Origin: Hydrogenovibrio kuenenii DSM 12350
GTDB taxonomy: Bacteria; Pseudomonadota; Gammaproteobacteria; Thiomicrospirales; Thiomicrospiraceae
Assembly (NCBI RefSeq): GCF_000526715.1
Contig: NZ_JAGP01000001.1
Coordinates: forward strand, 806,001 to 870,000
DNA: 64,000 nt
Direction of reading: 5' to 3'
Positions within the stretch are counted from its first letter, which is position 1, and each line of letters begins with the position of its first letter. A program made the translations under genes and the position numbers. The notes beneath the pieces were generated by a model. It made no database searches, was not told the origin of the DNA, and saw only the letters and a list, made by a program, of their open reading frames with translations. Positions 20,162 to 28,542 of the stretch are shown here, piece after piece.

Positions 20162-20282
20162 AGTTGCTTCATTTTTATCCCTGTATTTGTCATTGAAAGT
20201 ATTAAGTAATTGATTAGGTTCTATAAATTAATATTTGGAATGTTACTTGTTAGTTAGCTGCTATTAGTTTGGAGGTGCAAAG

Positions 20283-20882
20283 ATGCGTTCAAAGTTTGAT
20301 GTATTGATTGTCTCGGATGGCGGTGACGTTGGTGAGCTTGAGGCAGGTCTGCTTGCTATCGGTGCAAACCAAATCAAAGTGCTACCGATAGAACAAAATA
20401 TTCTAAAAGCGCTTAATGATATGCCGGTAGATTTGATGGTTCTGGATGTACAGAAACCTACGGCCAAAATGTTTGAACAGTTTGAGTTGGTAAGTGAGTA
20501 CTGTCCTAAGCCGATCATTTGCTTTAGTGACGAGCGAGACAGCAAAGTCATTGAGCAGTCTGTAAAGGCTGGTGTGGCAGCTTATATTGTGGAAGGAAAA
20601 GATGCGTCTCGTTTAAAGCCGATTATTGATGTGGCGATGTTACGTTTTAATGCGTGCCAAGCAGTTAAAAAAGAGTTGATGCAGGTTAAGGATAAGCTGT
20701 CACAAAGAGCAGTAATCGAAAAAGCGAAAGGTTTGTTGATTGAACATAGAAATATGTCTGAAGATCAGGCATATAAAACCATGCGCAAAATGGCAATGGA
20801 TCAAGGCAAAAAAATTTCGACGATTGCACATGAAATTTGTGACGTGGTTGCTGGTCTAGAACGTTCTATGTCAAGTGTCTGA
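20283..20882 (+). CDS. ANTAR-domain response regulator (NasT/AmiR type)
   Basis: The 199 residues have a receiver-like domain at 1-120 with a possible phosphoacceptor D55 in LMVLD; the acidic pocket near residues 12-15 is only partly kept. An ANTAR RNA-binding domain follows at about 130-190 (RAVIEKAKGLLIEHRNMSEDQAYKTMRKMA). Such proteins bind paired hairpins in leader RNAs and stop early termination, classically of nitrate assimilation genes with NasS. No nasS or nitrate reductase gene is near, so its target is elsewhere. A GGAGGTG ribosome site and a terminator frame a single-gene unit. Confidence 0.88.
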   Translation: MRSKFDVLIVSDGGDVGELEAGLLAIGANQIKVLPIEQNILKALNDMPVDLMVLDVQKPTAKMFEQFELVSEYCPKPIICFSDERDSKVIEQSVKAGVAAYIVEGKDASRLKPIIDVAMLRFNACQAVKKELMQVKDKLSQRAVIEKAKGLLIEHRNMSEDQAYKTMRKMAMDQGKKISTIAHEICDVVAGLERSMSSV

Positions 20883-20920
20883 TCAAATATTAGATCTAGC
20901 ACGACCGAAGAATAAATTTA

Positions 20921-20949
20921 AAAACGCATTTCATTTGAAATGCGTTTTT
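20921..20949 (+). terminator. Hairpin terminator after the ANTAR gene
   Basis: The stem AAAACGCATTTCA/TGAAATGCGTTTT (13 bp) has a two-base loop and ends in TTTTT. It rules out a start codon for the next gene inside this segment. Confidence 0.85.
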
Positions 20950-21016
20950 GTGTCTGCCGGAAGCAGAAAACGAAATAAATTCAGTTCAAAGAACTAATAA
21001 ATTAGGTTTGCAAATA

Positions 21017-22267
21017 ATGGAAAACATAAATAGGCTGAATATGGAGCAAATAGATTTGTCGGAGCTTTCGACATTAAATACCCATGAACTTGAATTGTTT
21101 TCAGTGTTTCAGCCAATTTATAGTTTTTCCAATCAAGCCTGTATAGGCGCCGAAGCTTTGGTAAGAGGACGCTCCTTAAAGAGTGGTTTTCAGGTGCCAG
21201 TTTATACCTGCTTGCAAGTGCCAGAAGATCAAACTCAAGCAGAGTTTAGTCATCAATTAAATAGAATTCATTTTGAAAACTGGGCAAAACTCAGGCGCCC
21301 TGATAATTGGTTATTTCTAAATCTCGATTTTGAAGGCGTAACTTCATTAGAAGACTTATGTATTGCAGATTTGCTCGCAGAGTTAAATGTGGAAGGACAT
21401 GAGGTTGTTATTGAAGTGGTTGAAAGTGAGATTAAAGATGAGGCTCTATTTGAAACCATAATTTCAACCTTGCGGGGGTTGGGCTGCCTGATAGCATTAG
21501 ATGACTTCGGTGCCGGTCATTCTAATGTTGATCGTATATGGAAGGCTCAGCCTGATATCGTTAAGTTGGATCGCGGTGTCTTGCTAGAAGCGACCAAAAG
21601 TCTAAGAACCCAAAGTGTATTACGAAACCTTACGAATCTAATCAAGCAGGCGGGTAGTATTTGTTTGCTGGAAGGGATAGAAAATAAAGAACAAGCCTTG
21701 TTGGCAATGGATGTAGGTGTTGACTTGGTGCAAGGGTTTTACTTTGCAAGACCAAGGCAGTTGCTGGATCGCATTAAACAAGGCGAAGCTTGTATCAAAG
21801 AAGTGACTGAACAATATCCCGCTTATATTGAAGAAAAAAGCTTCTTAAAACAGATTCAACGCCGAGGGTATGAAACGCTATTTGAAAACTTTGTTGATTT
21901 AAATAGTTTTGTCGAACTTGAACTTTGCATGGAAAAGCTCTTAACGCTTTCATTTGTGAAACGCTTTTTTATCTTAGATAAAGAGGGCTATCAAGTGAGT
22001 GATGAGCACAATGTACCTAGCATGGTGAAACAGGTTAGTGTGTTGAAAAAAGGTAAGGGGTTGTGTTGGAAAAACCGTCGCTATTTTATTAAGGCAGCAA
22101 ATAAGCCCGGCAATTTGTATGTGTCTGAACCTTACCGATCTTTAATCGATATGCAGCTTTGTCTAACGGTTTCCAGAATGGTGGATATTGATGGAGAGCA
22201 GTTTGTGGCTTGTTTTGATGTGAGCTATGTCGATAAATCAACAGAGAGTATTCAAATCTCGGTCTAG
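21017..22267 (+). CDS. EAL-domain c-di-GMP phosphodiesterase with C-terminal Cache-like domain
   Basis: It hydrolyses c-di-GMP. The start is the ATG at 21017 (416 residues), because the longer frame begins inside a terminator. The EAL domain covers about 25-265. EALVRG at 46-51, FLNLDFEG, VIEVVES, DDFGAGHSN at about 161-169, VKLDRG and LLEGIEN are all present, so the enzyme is probably active. The C-terminal part (about 285-416) contains RFFILDKEGYQVSD and YVSEPYRSLIDMQLCLTVS, resembling the YkuI-type Cache/PAS-like ligand domain. The next gene has a related domain. No membrane helix is present. Confidence 0.9.
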   Translation: MENINRLNMEQIDLSELSTLNTHELELFSVFQPIYSFSNQACIGAEALVRGRSLKSGFQVPVYTCLQVPEDQTQAEFSHQLNRIHFENWAKLRRPDNWLFLNLDFEGVTSLEDLCIADLLAELNVEGHEVVIEVVESEIKDEALFETIISTLRGLGCLIALDDFGAGHSNVDRIWKAQPDIVKLDRGVLLEATKSLRTQSVLRNLTNLIKQAGSICLLEGIENKEQALLAMDVGVDLVQGFYFARPRQLLDRIKQGEACIKEVTEQYPAYIEEKSFLKQIQRRGYETLFENFVDLNSFVELELCMEKLLTLSFVKRFFILDKEGYQVSDEHNVPSMVKQVSVLKKGKGLCWKNRRYFIKAANKPGNLYVSEPYRSLIDMQLCLTVSRMVDIDGEQFVACFDVSYVDKSTESIQISV

Positions 22268-22445
22268 TCAGTATTAATGACGCTTTGTCATTGCATTTCA
22301 TATTGCACCAAAATGAACATCAAAGCTCAAAAGTAACCTGAGTCGTTTGGTGTGTTTTTTGAAGTAACCTTCTGAAATATAAAACAAAACTTAAACGGGT
22401 CTCCTTCTCGCTAGATTGAGTGTAATAGAAGAGAGATTTGAGTGT

Positions 22446-23306
22446 ATGCAGGAGTTTATTAGTCTTTACCATGACCATAGAGTTGAAATCGAGAAGTTTC
22501 TGATTGAAACGATCCGAAATAATGGACAGTGGTTACAACCTCATGTTGTTGGGATAAAAGCATTTTACCCAATACTGCCGAGTCTTGAGTTGGTGTATAT
22601 CACCGATAAAACGTTCACACAAATTTCTCCCAACGTATTCAAATCCAAGCTAGATAAGTCTGTTGTCGGTAAAAACCGGGATTATTTGGTTGCCAAAGTG
22701 CAATCCAGAGGTGATGAGGTTTCCATTAGTGATCCCTATATCAGTTCAGCGACAGGAGAGTCTTGTGTGACGGTAATGATGTCGAATGACGATTACTATT
22801 ACTTTTTCGATTTTAATCTGCCAAAGTTATTAACCCGTTTTGGGTTGCTTGAGCGTCATCCGCTATTTAACCAAGTCACCAAAAGTTTTTATTTGGTGAT
22901 AGGGCTGTCATTGATGTTTTTTTCTATCATGTCTATTGCTTATGCGTTTTATGACTATGTGGTACAACTAAAGCATATAGCTCAGTACAGTTTGGAAAGT
23001 ATCTTTAAGCCCATTATTTCTTTAACGATGGGGTTGGCAATTTTTGATTTGGCAAAAACTCTTTTAGAAAGAGAAGTATTCTTTAAAGCCTATTCGGATA
23101 AAAAAGATGATGCGAGGTTGTTAGCCAAGTTTTTAACGGCGATTATTATTGCATTGTCCATTGAAGCACTGATGGTAGTGTTTAAGGTGGCGCTGAACGA
23201 TCCTGCACAAATGCTTTATGCATTGTATTTAATTGTGGGCATAGCACTGATTATTATGTCGCTAGCCTTTTATAACAAGTTTGTCATTAAGAAACCCAAC
23301 GACTGA
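22446..23306 (+). CDS. Membrane protein with N-terminal Cache-like domain
   Basis: The product has 286 residues from the ATG at 22446; a TTG at 22416 would add ten and has no ribosome site. The N-terminal 140 residues (LVYITDKTFTQISPN, SISDPYISSATGESC) resemble the C-terminal sensor domain of the neighbouring EAL protein. Four hydrophobic helices follow at about 158-182, 202-218, 227-248 and 258-276. No signal sequence precedes the soluble domain, so it probably faces the cytoplasm. No enzymatic domain is present. Adjacency to the EAL gene suggests sensing of the same ligand; function unknown. Confidence 0.72.
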   Translation: MQEFISLYHDHRVEIEKFLIETIRNNGQWLQPHVVGIKAFYPILPSLELVYITDKTFTQISPNVFKSKLDKSVVGKNRDYLVAKVQSRGDEVSISDPYISSATGESCVTVMMSNDDYYYFFDFNLPKLLTRFGLLERHPLFNQVTKSFYLVIGLSLMFFSIMSIAYAFYDYVVQLKHIAQYSLESIFKPIISLTMGLAIFDLAKTLLEREVFFKAYSDKKDDARLLAKFLTAIIIALSIEALMVVFKVALNDPAQMLYALYLIVGIALIIMSLAFYNKFVIKKPND

Positions 23307-23359
23307 TGTTTCAATATTGTCGTATTGAGGTATTTTAGGTAAATAGGAAATCGGCTTAT

Positions 23360-24127
23360 ATGAGTCAAATAGTCATTTTTACAGATTTGGATGGCACCCT
23401 GTTAAATCATCATAACTATGATTATGCAGGGGTGTGCCCGCTTTTGGGTCGACTTAAAGAAATGAACATTCCAGTTATTCTAAATTCGAGTAAGACATTG
23501 GATGAACTTTCAAGGTGGCAGGAAATGCTTCAACTTGACCCACCTGTGATTGCGGAAAATGGCGGTGTGGTTTTACTACCTACACACAATGGCACGCAAA
23601 AAGTTTTGATTGGTAAGCCTTATGCTGAAATACGTTCCTATTTAAAGCATTTGAGAAAATCGCATCACTGGAATTTTGAAGGATTTGGTGATTGGACGGT
23701 AGCAGAAGTCATGAATAAAACAGGACTTAAGGCTAAGGAAGCAGCATTAGCAAAAGAGCGAGAAGTCACTGAGCCGATTATCTGGAATGATAGCGAAGAG
23801 GCATTGGCGCTTTTTGCAATAGAGCTAGAAAAAGAAGATTTGATTCTTAAAAAAGGCGGCCGTTTTTATCACGTAATGGGTAAGCACGATAAAGCCGATG
23901 CGATGCAATTTCTGGTGAATAAAGAATATTTTAGTTGTGGCAGCATGTGTAAAATTGTAGCACTTGGAGACGGAGAAAATGATTTGTCTATGTTGAATTA
24001 TGCAGATATCCCAGTGGTTCTGCCTTCGGCTTCAGGCGATCGTTTAGAAGTGAACGGCGCAATTTATGTTGAAGAGGCAGCGCCTGTAGGCTGGGTAAAA
24101 GCTGTGGAATCCATTGTCGGTTTGTAA
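23360..24127 (+). CDS. Glucosyl/mannosyl-3-phosphoglycerate phosphatase (HAD family)
   Basis: A HAD phosphatase that removes phosphate from glycosyl-3-phosphoglycerate. Of its 255 residues, motif I is FTDLDGTLL at 8-16, followed by the type II cap with AENGGVVLLP and the late GDGENDLSML motif. The sequence pattern is that of the MpgP/YedP group. It lies 41 bases ahead of the glycosyltransferase, which is most like GpgS. The substrate is therefore more likely glucosyl- than mannosyl-3-phosphoglycerate; that choice is inference from context. Confidence 0.86.
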   Translation: MSQIVIFTDLDGTLLNHHNYDYAGVCPLLGRLKEMNIPVILNSSKTLDELSRWQEMLQLDPPVIAENGGVVLLPTHNGTQKVLIGKPYAEIRSYLKHLRKSHHWNFEGFGDWTVAEVMNKTGLKAKEAALAKEREVTEPIIWNDSEEALALFAIELEKEDLILKKGGRFYHVMGKHDKADAMQFLVNKEYFSCGSMCKIVALGDGENDLSMLNYADIPVVLPSASGDRLEVNGAIYVEEAAPVGWVKAVESIVGL

Positions 24128-24168
24128 GTAACGAAGTAGTAAATGTAGAAAGCATAGGAGCTTTAGTT

Positions 24169-25380
24169 ATGGGTGATTTTTTTCAAAACGGAACAGTAAC
24201 GACCTTTCACAATTTAACGGATAGACCGATTGAAGAGCTGGAAAGAGAGCTCATGAACTTTAGCCAGACAAAACCTTTGGGGATTATTTTACCTTCATTG
24301 TTTAGTGAACTCGAAGGCGAGGCTTTAGCACATATTGTCAGTGAATTGAAAAAAGTGCCTTATCTTAAGCAAATCGTTATAGGGCTGGATCGAGCAAACG
24401 CTGAACAATTTGAATATGCTAAACAGTATTTTTCCGAGTTACCGCAAGACTTCAAAATTATTTGGAATGATGGTCCAAGAATGCAAGCCATTACCGCAAA
24501 GCTGAAAGAAAAGGACCTTGCGCCATTGGAACGTGGCAAAGGCAGTAATGTTTGGAATTGTTATGGTTACGTACTGGCTTCAAATCAAGTGGAGGCGGTT
24601 GCGCTACACGATTGCGATGTTTTGACTTATGACCGCAGTTTACTGGCGAGGTTGATTTACCCAGTAGCGCATCCGACATTTAACTTTGTTTTCTCAAAAG
24701 GGTATTACCCTCGTTATTCAGAAGGCAAACTTAACGGTCGGGCTTCGCGCTTATTGGTGACACCATTGTTGCGTGCGCTGCAAGGCGTGTTGGGGAATGA
24801 TGCCTTGCTTGAATATCTAGACAGCTTCCGTTATCCGCTGGCAGGTGAGTTCGCGATGGATGTTCATTGCTTGAAAGAAATTCGTATTCCTTATGATTGG
24901 GGATTGGAAATAGGCGTGTTGTCTGAAGTGCTGAGAAACTATTCCAACCGTCGTATTTGTCAGGTGGATATTGCCGATGTTTACGATCACAAACATCAAG
25001 ACGTATCTTTTGAAGACAAGACGGCTGGTTTGTCTCGTATGAGTCAAGATATTGCCAAGTCGTTATTTAGAAAGCTAGCTGTGCGAGGGCATGAGTTTTC
25101 GCGTAGTACTCTGCGAACCATTCGTGCCAAATATTACCGCACCGCATTAGATCAGCTTGAATCTTACGCTTTTGATGCGGAGATGAACGGGCTTGGTCTA
25201 GATTTGCACTCAGAAGAAAAAGTGATTGAGTTGTTTGCCAAAAACATTATGGATGCGGGTGTTGGCTTTATCGATAACCCTGGCGAAATGCCGTTTATGC
25301 CAAACTGGAACCGTGTGGTAAGTGCTTGCCCAACCATTTTGGAAGAGATTAAGTTGGCTGTTGAATTGGATAATGCCTAA
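24169..25380 (+). CDS. gpgS: Glucosyl-3-phosphoglycerate synthase-like glycosyltransferase (GT81)
   Basis: It is expected to transfer glucose from a nucleotide sugar to 3-phosphoglycerate. The 403 residues form a GT-A fold. LERGKGSNVWNCYGYVLAS precedes the metal-binding HDCDVLTYD, and the acceptor region carries GRASRLLVTPLLRAL and YPLAGEFAMD, which are typical of GT81. A GGAG site precedes the ATG. It sits between the phosphatase and the phosphorylase, forming a complete route to glucosylglycerate, a compatible solute used under salt or nitrogen stress in known producers. Confidence 0.85.
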   Translation: MGDFFQNGTVTTFHNLTDRPIEELERELMNFSQTKPLGIILPSLFSELEGEALAHIVSELKKVPYLKQIVIGLDRANAEQFEYAKQYFSELPQDFKIIWNDGPRMQAITAKLKEKDLAPLERGKGSNVWNCYGYVLASNQVEAVALHDCDVLTYDRSLLARLIYPVAHPTFNFVFSKGYYPRYSEGKLNGRASRLLVTPLLRALQGVLGNDALLEYLDSFRYPLAGEFAMDVHCLKEIRIPYDWGLEIGVLSEVLRNYSNRRICQVDIADVYDHKHQDVSFEDKTAGLSRMSQDIAKSLFRKLAVRGHEFSRSTLRTIRAKYYRTALDQLESYAFDAEMNGLGLDLHSEEKVIELFAKNIMDAGVGFIDNPGEMPFMPNWNRVVSACPTILEEIKLAVELDNA

Positions 25381-25441
25381 GCGCATTTAAAACTGTTTAA
25401 AACAGTTTAGAAAATACTTCATTAAAACCATTGGAGAAAAT

Positions 25442-27211
25442 ATGAGTCAAGAAACGCTCCGTCAGATCGAAACCAAGTTGAAATCCCTCTATCCTGAAAA
25501 AGAGGCTGATTATGCTTATAGCAAAATTATGCAACTGGTTGATGCGTTTCCTAAAAACTCAACAGTAAAAGAAGAGCGCTGGGATCAGCAAGATGTGTTG
25601 TTGATTACCTACGGAGATACCTTTCTTCATGAAGATTTAACTCCTCTGGGAACACTGAAGAAGTTTTTACAGGCGCACATTAAAGACGCGATTAATACCG
25701 TTCATATTTTGCCTTTCTTTCCTTACAGTTCAGATGATGGTTTTTCGGTTATTGATTACACCATGGTCGACCCTGATCTGGGGGAGTGGGAGCATGTTGA
25801 AAGCATAAAAGAATCATATGATTTGATGTTTGATTTAGTGGTGAATCATGTGTCGCGTGAAAGCTTATGGTTTACCGACTATAAGGCGGATAGAGAGCCA
25901 TACAATCGATTTTTTATCGAGATGGAGGGCGATGAAGATGTGTCACAAGTCACGCGCCCTAGAAATACACCATTGCTTGTGCCAGCCTATACACACAGAG
26001 GTCGCAAGATGGTATGGGCTACCTTTAGTTCAGATCAGGTTGATTTGAACTTTAAAGAAGTAGAAGTGCTAATCAAAATGGTTGAAGTGTTGCTACTCTA
26101 TCTTGAAAAGGGTGCAAGATTGATTCGTTTGGATGCGATTGCTTTTTTGTGGAAAGAGCTAGGTACTAATTGTATTCATTTGCCTAAAACTCATGAGGCG
26201 GTAAAACTCTTCCGAGATATTATGGCGTTGGTTAGCCCAGAAGCTATTTTGTTGACGGAAACCAATGTACCTCACCAAGAAAATTTGTCTTATTTTGGTG
26301 AGCGGGATGAAGCGCATATGGTGTATCAGTTTGCATTGGCACCTTTGGTGTTGCATGCGTTGCACCGTGGAGAAGGGCAGTATTTAACGCAATGGGCTCA
26401 AGAATTGGGTGAACCGCCTGAAGGGTGTACTTTCCTAAACTTTACCGCTTCTCATGACGGTATTGGGGTGCGTCCGATTGAAGGTATCCTGCCGAAACGT
26501 GAAGTGGATGATTTGATTACCAGCATGCACCGTTTAGGTGGTTTCGTATCAATGAAGACGAACGCGGATGGTACGGAAAGTCCTTATGAAATTAACATCG
26601 CTCTGTTTAGTGCTTTCCGTGAAACGCATCAATCAAACGGCCCCGATCAATGGCAGGTGGATCGCTTTATCTGTTCTCAAAACATTATGATGACCCTGCA
26701 AGGGATTCCAGCGTTTTACATCCATAGTTTGGTAGCAACACCTAATGATTTGGATGGTGTTGAGAAAAGTGGACGTACGCGTTCCATTAACCGCAGAAAA
26801 TGGGACTATGAATATTTGCAAGCGTTGATCGAAAGTGGCAGAACCTCAAATGCCGAAGTGATTAAGCGTTTAACCAATATTCTGCAAAGACGTAAAAAGC
26901 ATAAAGCCTTTCATCCAGATACACCGCAGACCATTGTTGATTTGGGGAGTGACTTTTTCGCGCTTTGGCGTGATGGTAAAGATTTGACGTTTCCATTATT
27001 GGCCATCCATAATCTAACAAGTGAGATTAAGATTTTAAATCTTTCTGATGTGCAGGGTATTAAACGACACAACTACTGGGTTAACTTATTGGATAACCAA
27101 GGTGTTTCGAGTCAGGAAGAGAAGTACGTGATACAACCTTATCAATCTGTTTGGTTGATGCCTGAATCTATTGATAGCGTCTCGGCACTATGGGCACCTT
27201 TCACGCCATAA
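25442..27211 (+). CDS. GH13_18 sucrose-phosphorylase-like enzyme, probable glucosylglycerate phosphorylase
   Basis: A retaining glycoside phosphorylase of 589 residues. The GH13 catalytic residues are visible: nucleophile D231 in IRLDAIAF, acid/base E273 in LLTETNVP and D339 in TASHDGIGVRP. DLVVNHVSRES carries the conserved Asn-His. Length and sequence fit subfamily 18, which contains sucrose phosphorylase and glucosylglycerate phosphorylase. Its position right after gpgS makes glucosylglycerate the likely substrate, yielding glucose-1-phosphate and glycerate. Sucrose cannot be excluded, but no sucrose synthesis gene is near. Confidence 0.85.
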   Translation: MSQETLRQIETKLKSLYPEKEADYAYSKIMQLVDAFPKNSTVKEERWDQQDVLLITYGDTFLHEDLTPLGTLKKFLQAHIKDAINTVHILPFFPYSSDDGFSVIDYTMVDPDLGEWEHVESIKESYDLMFDLVVNHVSRESLWFTDYKADREPYNRFFIEMEGDEDVSQVTRPRNTPLLVPAYTHRGRKMVWATFSSDQVDLNFKEVEVLIKMVEVLLLYLEKGARLIRLDAIAFLWKELGTNCIHLPKTHEAVKLFRDIMALVSPEAILLTETNVPHQENLSYFGERDEAHMVYQFALAPLVLHALHRGEGQYLTQWAQELGEPPEGCTFLNFTASHDGIGVRPIEGILPKREVDDLITSMHRLGGFVSMKTNADGTESPYEINIALFSAFRETHQSNGPDQWQVDRFICSQNIMMTLQGIPAFYIHSLVATPNDLDGVEKSGRTRSINRRKWDYEYLQALIESGRTSNAEVIKRLTNILQRRKKHKAFHPDTPQTIVDLGSDFFALWRDGKDLTFPLLAIHNLTSEIKILNLSDVQGIKRHNYWVNLLDNQGVSSQEEKYVIQPYQSVWLMPESIDSVSALWAPFTP

Positions 27212-27379
27212 GTGTGCCATAGATTGTTGTTTGCACCGCTTTAAAACATAAATGTTTAAGTGTGAAGCAAATATTAATAAATAATGAATTAAAATTGATG
27301 GTATTTTTGCTAAAAATGTTGTAACTGTTTGAAATTAAAAGTTATTTTTTTATAGGCATGTCGATTGTTATAAAATAGG

Positions 27380-27598
27380 TGTTAAGTTAGAGTGCCTTGC
27401 TCGCGCAAAGCGATTATTGTTTTGTGCGAGATCTTTTTGACTTAGTAACGTTATTAATGGTTTGTTAGAGTGTTCAACGAAATCTAGCAAGTTAAGTAGC
27501 AGTGAAGTATTTATCTAAGAATCCGTTTAGGTTTCTTTTTAGTCATAACACCTCCATTGAGCCATTCATAAATTCCCTCTTTATGAATGGTTTTTTTT
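27380..27598 (+). ncRNA. Candidate structured small RNA in a 538-base gene-free gap
   Basis: The gap 27212-27749 has no credible gene. It contains a first hairpin CTCGCGCAAA/TTTGTGCGAG (27400-27409 with 27421-27430) followed by ATCTTTTTG. About 130 bases on is a perfect 11-bp hairpin with T-run. The sequence CACCTCCA (27549-27556) and the hairpin loop TTCCCTC are ribosome-site complementary. This may be a small RNA, or two tandem terminators behind the glucosylglycerate operon. The 5' end is unknown. Confidence 0.3.
27562..27598 (+). terminator. Strong Rho-independent terminator
   Basis: CCATTCATAAA/TTTATGAATGG (27562-27572 with 27580-27590) is followed by eight T residues. It lies 350 bases beyond the phosphorylase stop, too far to be the obvious end of that operon alone. 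Confidence 0.85.
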
Positions 27599-27749
27599 AT
27601 GCTTTGTTTTTTAAGCATTTTTTATATTCCATGTCTTAACAAAACCAATCCAATTATTGCGTCTTAGATGGACAAACCCCAAGCATCGCAGTAAAATGCC
27701 TGCCCAAATAAAACCAAAATTTTAGTTATCCGCTTAGAGAGTGATATCA

Positions 27750-28472
27750 ATGGGAAGAGCTTACCAAAACCGTAAGGATTCAATGGCCAAAACCTCCAAT
27801 ATGAAGGCTAAGGTTTACTCAAAATTCAGTAAAGAAATTTATGTGTGTGCAAAAAATAGCGGTGCTGATCCTAGCGCAAACTTGGCGCTGTCCCATTTGA
27901 TTGAAAAAGCGAAGCAAAACCAAGTACCTGCACACGTTATTGATAAGGCGTTGGAAAAGGCTTCTGGTGCCGGCGGTGAAGATTTTATAACCGTTCGCTT
28001 TGAAGGCTTTGGGCCAGGCGGCTGTATGATGATTGTGGATTGTTTAACCGATAACAATAACCGTACTTTTGGTGAAGTACGCGGCGTTTTCAACAAGATT
28101 AAAGCTAAGTTGGGAACTCCTGGTACCACGGCACATATGTTTGATCACCGAGCGGTATTCGAATTTAAATATGATGATGAAGATGCCGTTTTGGAAGCGC
28201 TGATGGAAGCCGATATTGATGTATCGGACGTTGAATCTGAAGGTGAGATAGTTCGTGTCTTGACGCCACCAACGGAATACTTCAAGGCGAGAACGGCTTT
28301 AATGGAAGCTTTTCCTGATGTGACGTTTGAAACAGATGAGATTACGTTTATTCCACAAACCTATACTTTGTTGCAGGGTGAGGATTTGGAAACTTTCGAT
28401 AAATTCTTGGACTTGTTAAACGATCTTGATGATGTGCAAGAAATCTACCATAACGTTGAAGTAGAAGACTAA
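27750..28472 (+). CDS. yeeN: YebC/TACO1-family protein, YeeN subgroup
   Basis: A YebC-family protein; relatives help ribosomes pass difficult (polyproline) stretches and were earlier called transcription regulators. The start is the ATG at 27750 ([10 protein letters not shown]), giving 240 residues. [43 protein letters not shown] and the acidic end [16 protein letters not shown] match E. coli YeeN better than YebC. The canonical yebC place beside ruvC is occupied by nadA in this genome. Confidence 0.9.
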   Translation: MGRAYQNRKDSMAKTSNMKAKVYSKFSKEIYVCAKNSGADPSANLALSHLIEKAKQNQVPAHVIDKALEKASGAGGEDFITVRFEGFGPGGCMMIVDCLTDNNNRTFGEVRGVFNKIKAKLGTPGTTAHMFDHRAVFEFKYDDEDAVLEALMEADIDVSDVESEGEIVRVLTPPTEYFKARTALMEAFPDVTFETDEITFIPQTYTLLQGEDLETFDKFLDLLNDLDDVQEIYHNVEVED

Positions 28473-28484
28473 TTTACCTTTCTA

Positions 28485-28522
28485 CCCAGCCTGGCAGATT
28501 TTGTAAAATCTGCCAGGCTGGG
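28485..28522. repeat. Inverted pair of exact 18-nt repeats forming a terminator-like hairpin
   Basis: CCCAGCCTGGCAGATTTT (28485-28502) and its exact inverse (28505-28522) are separated by GT, giving an 18-bp perfect stem. It lies 12 bases after yeeN and 20 before the end of the convergent patatin gene, the place where a shared terminator is expected. Confidence 0.9.
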
Positions 28523-28542
28523 GTATTTATCCATTTCTTGTT

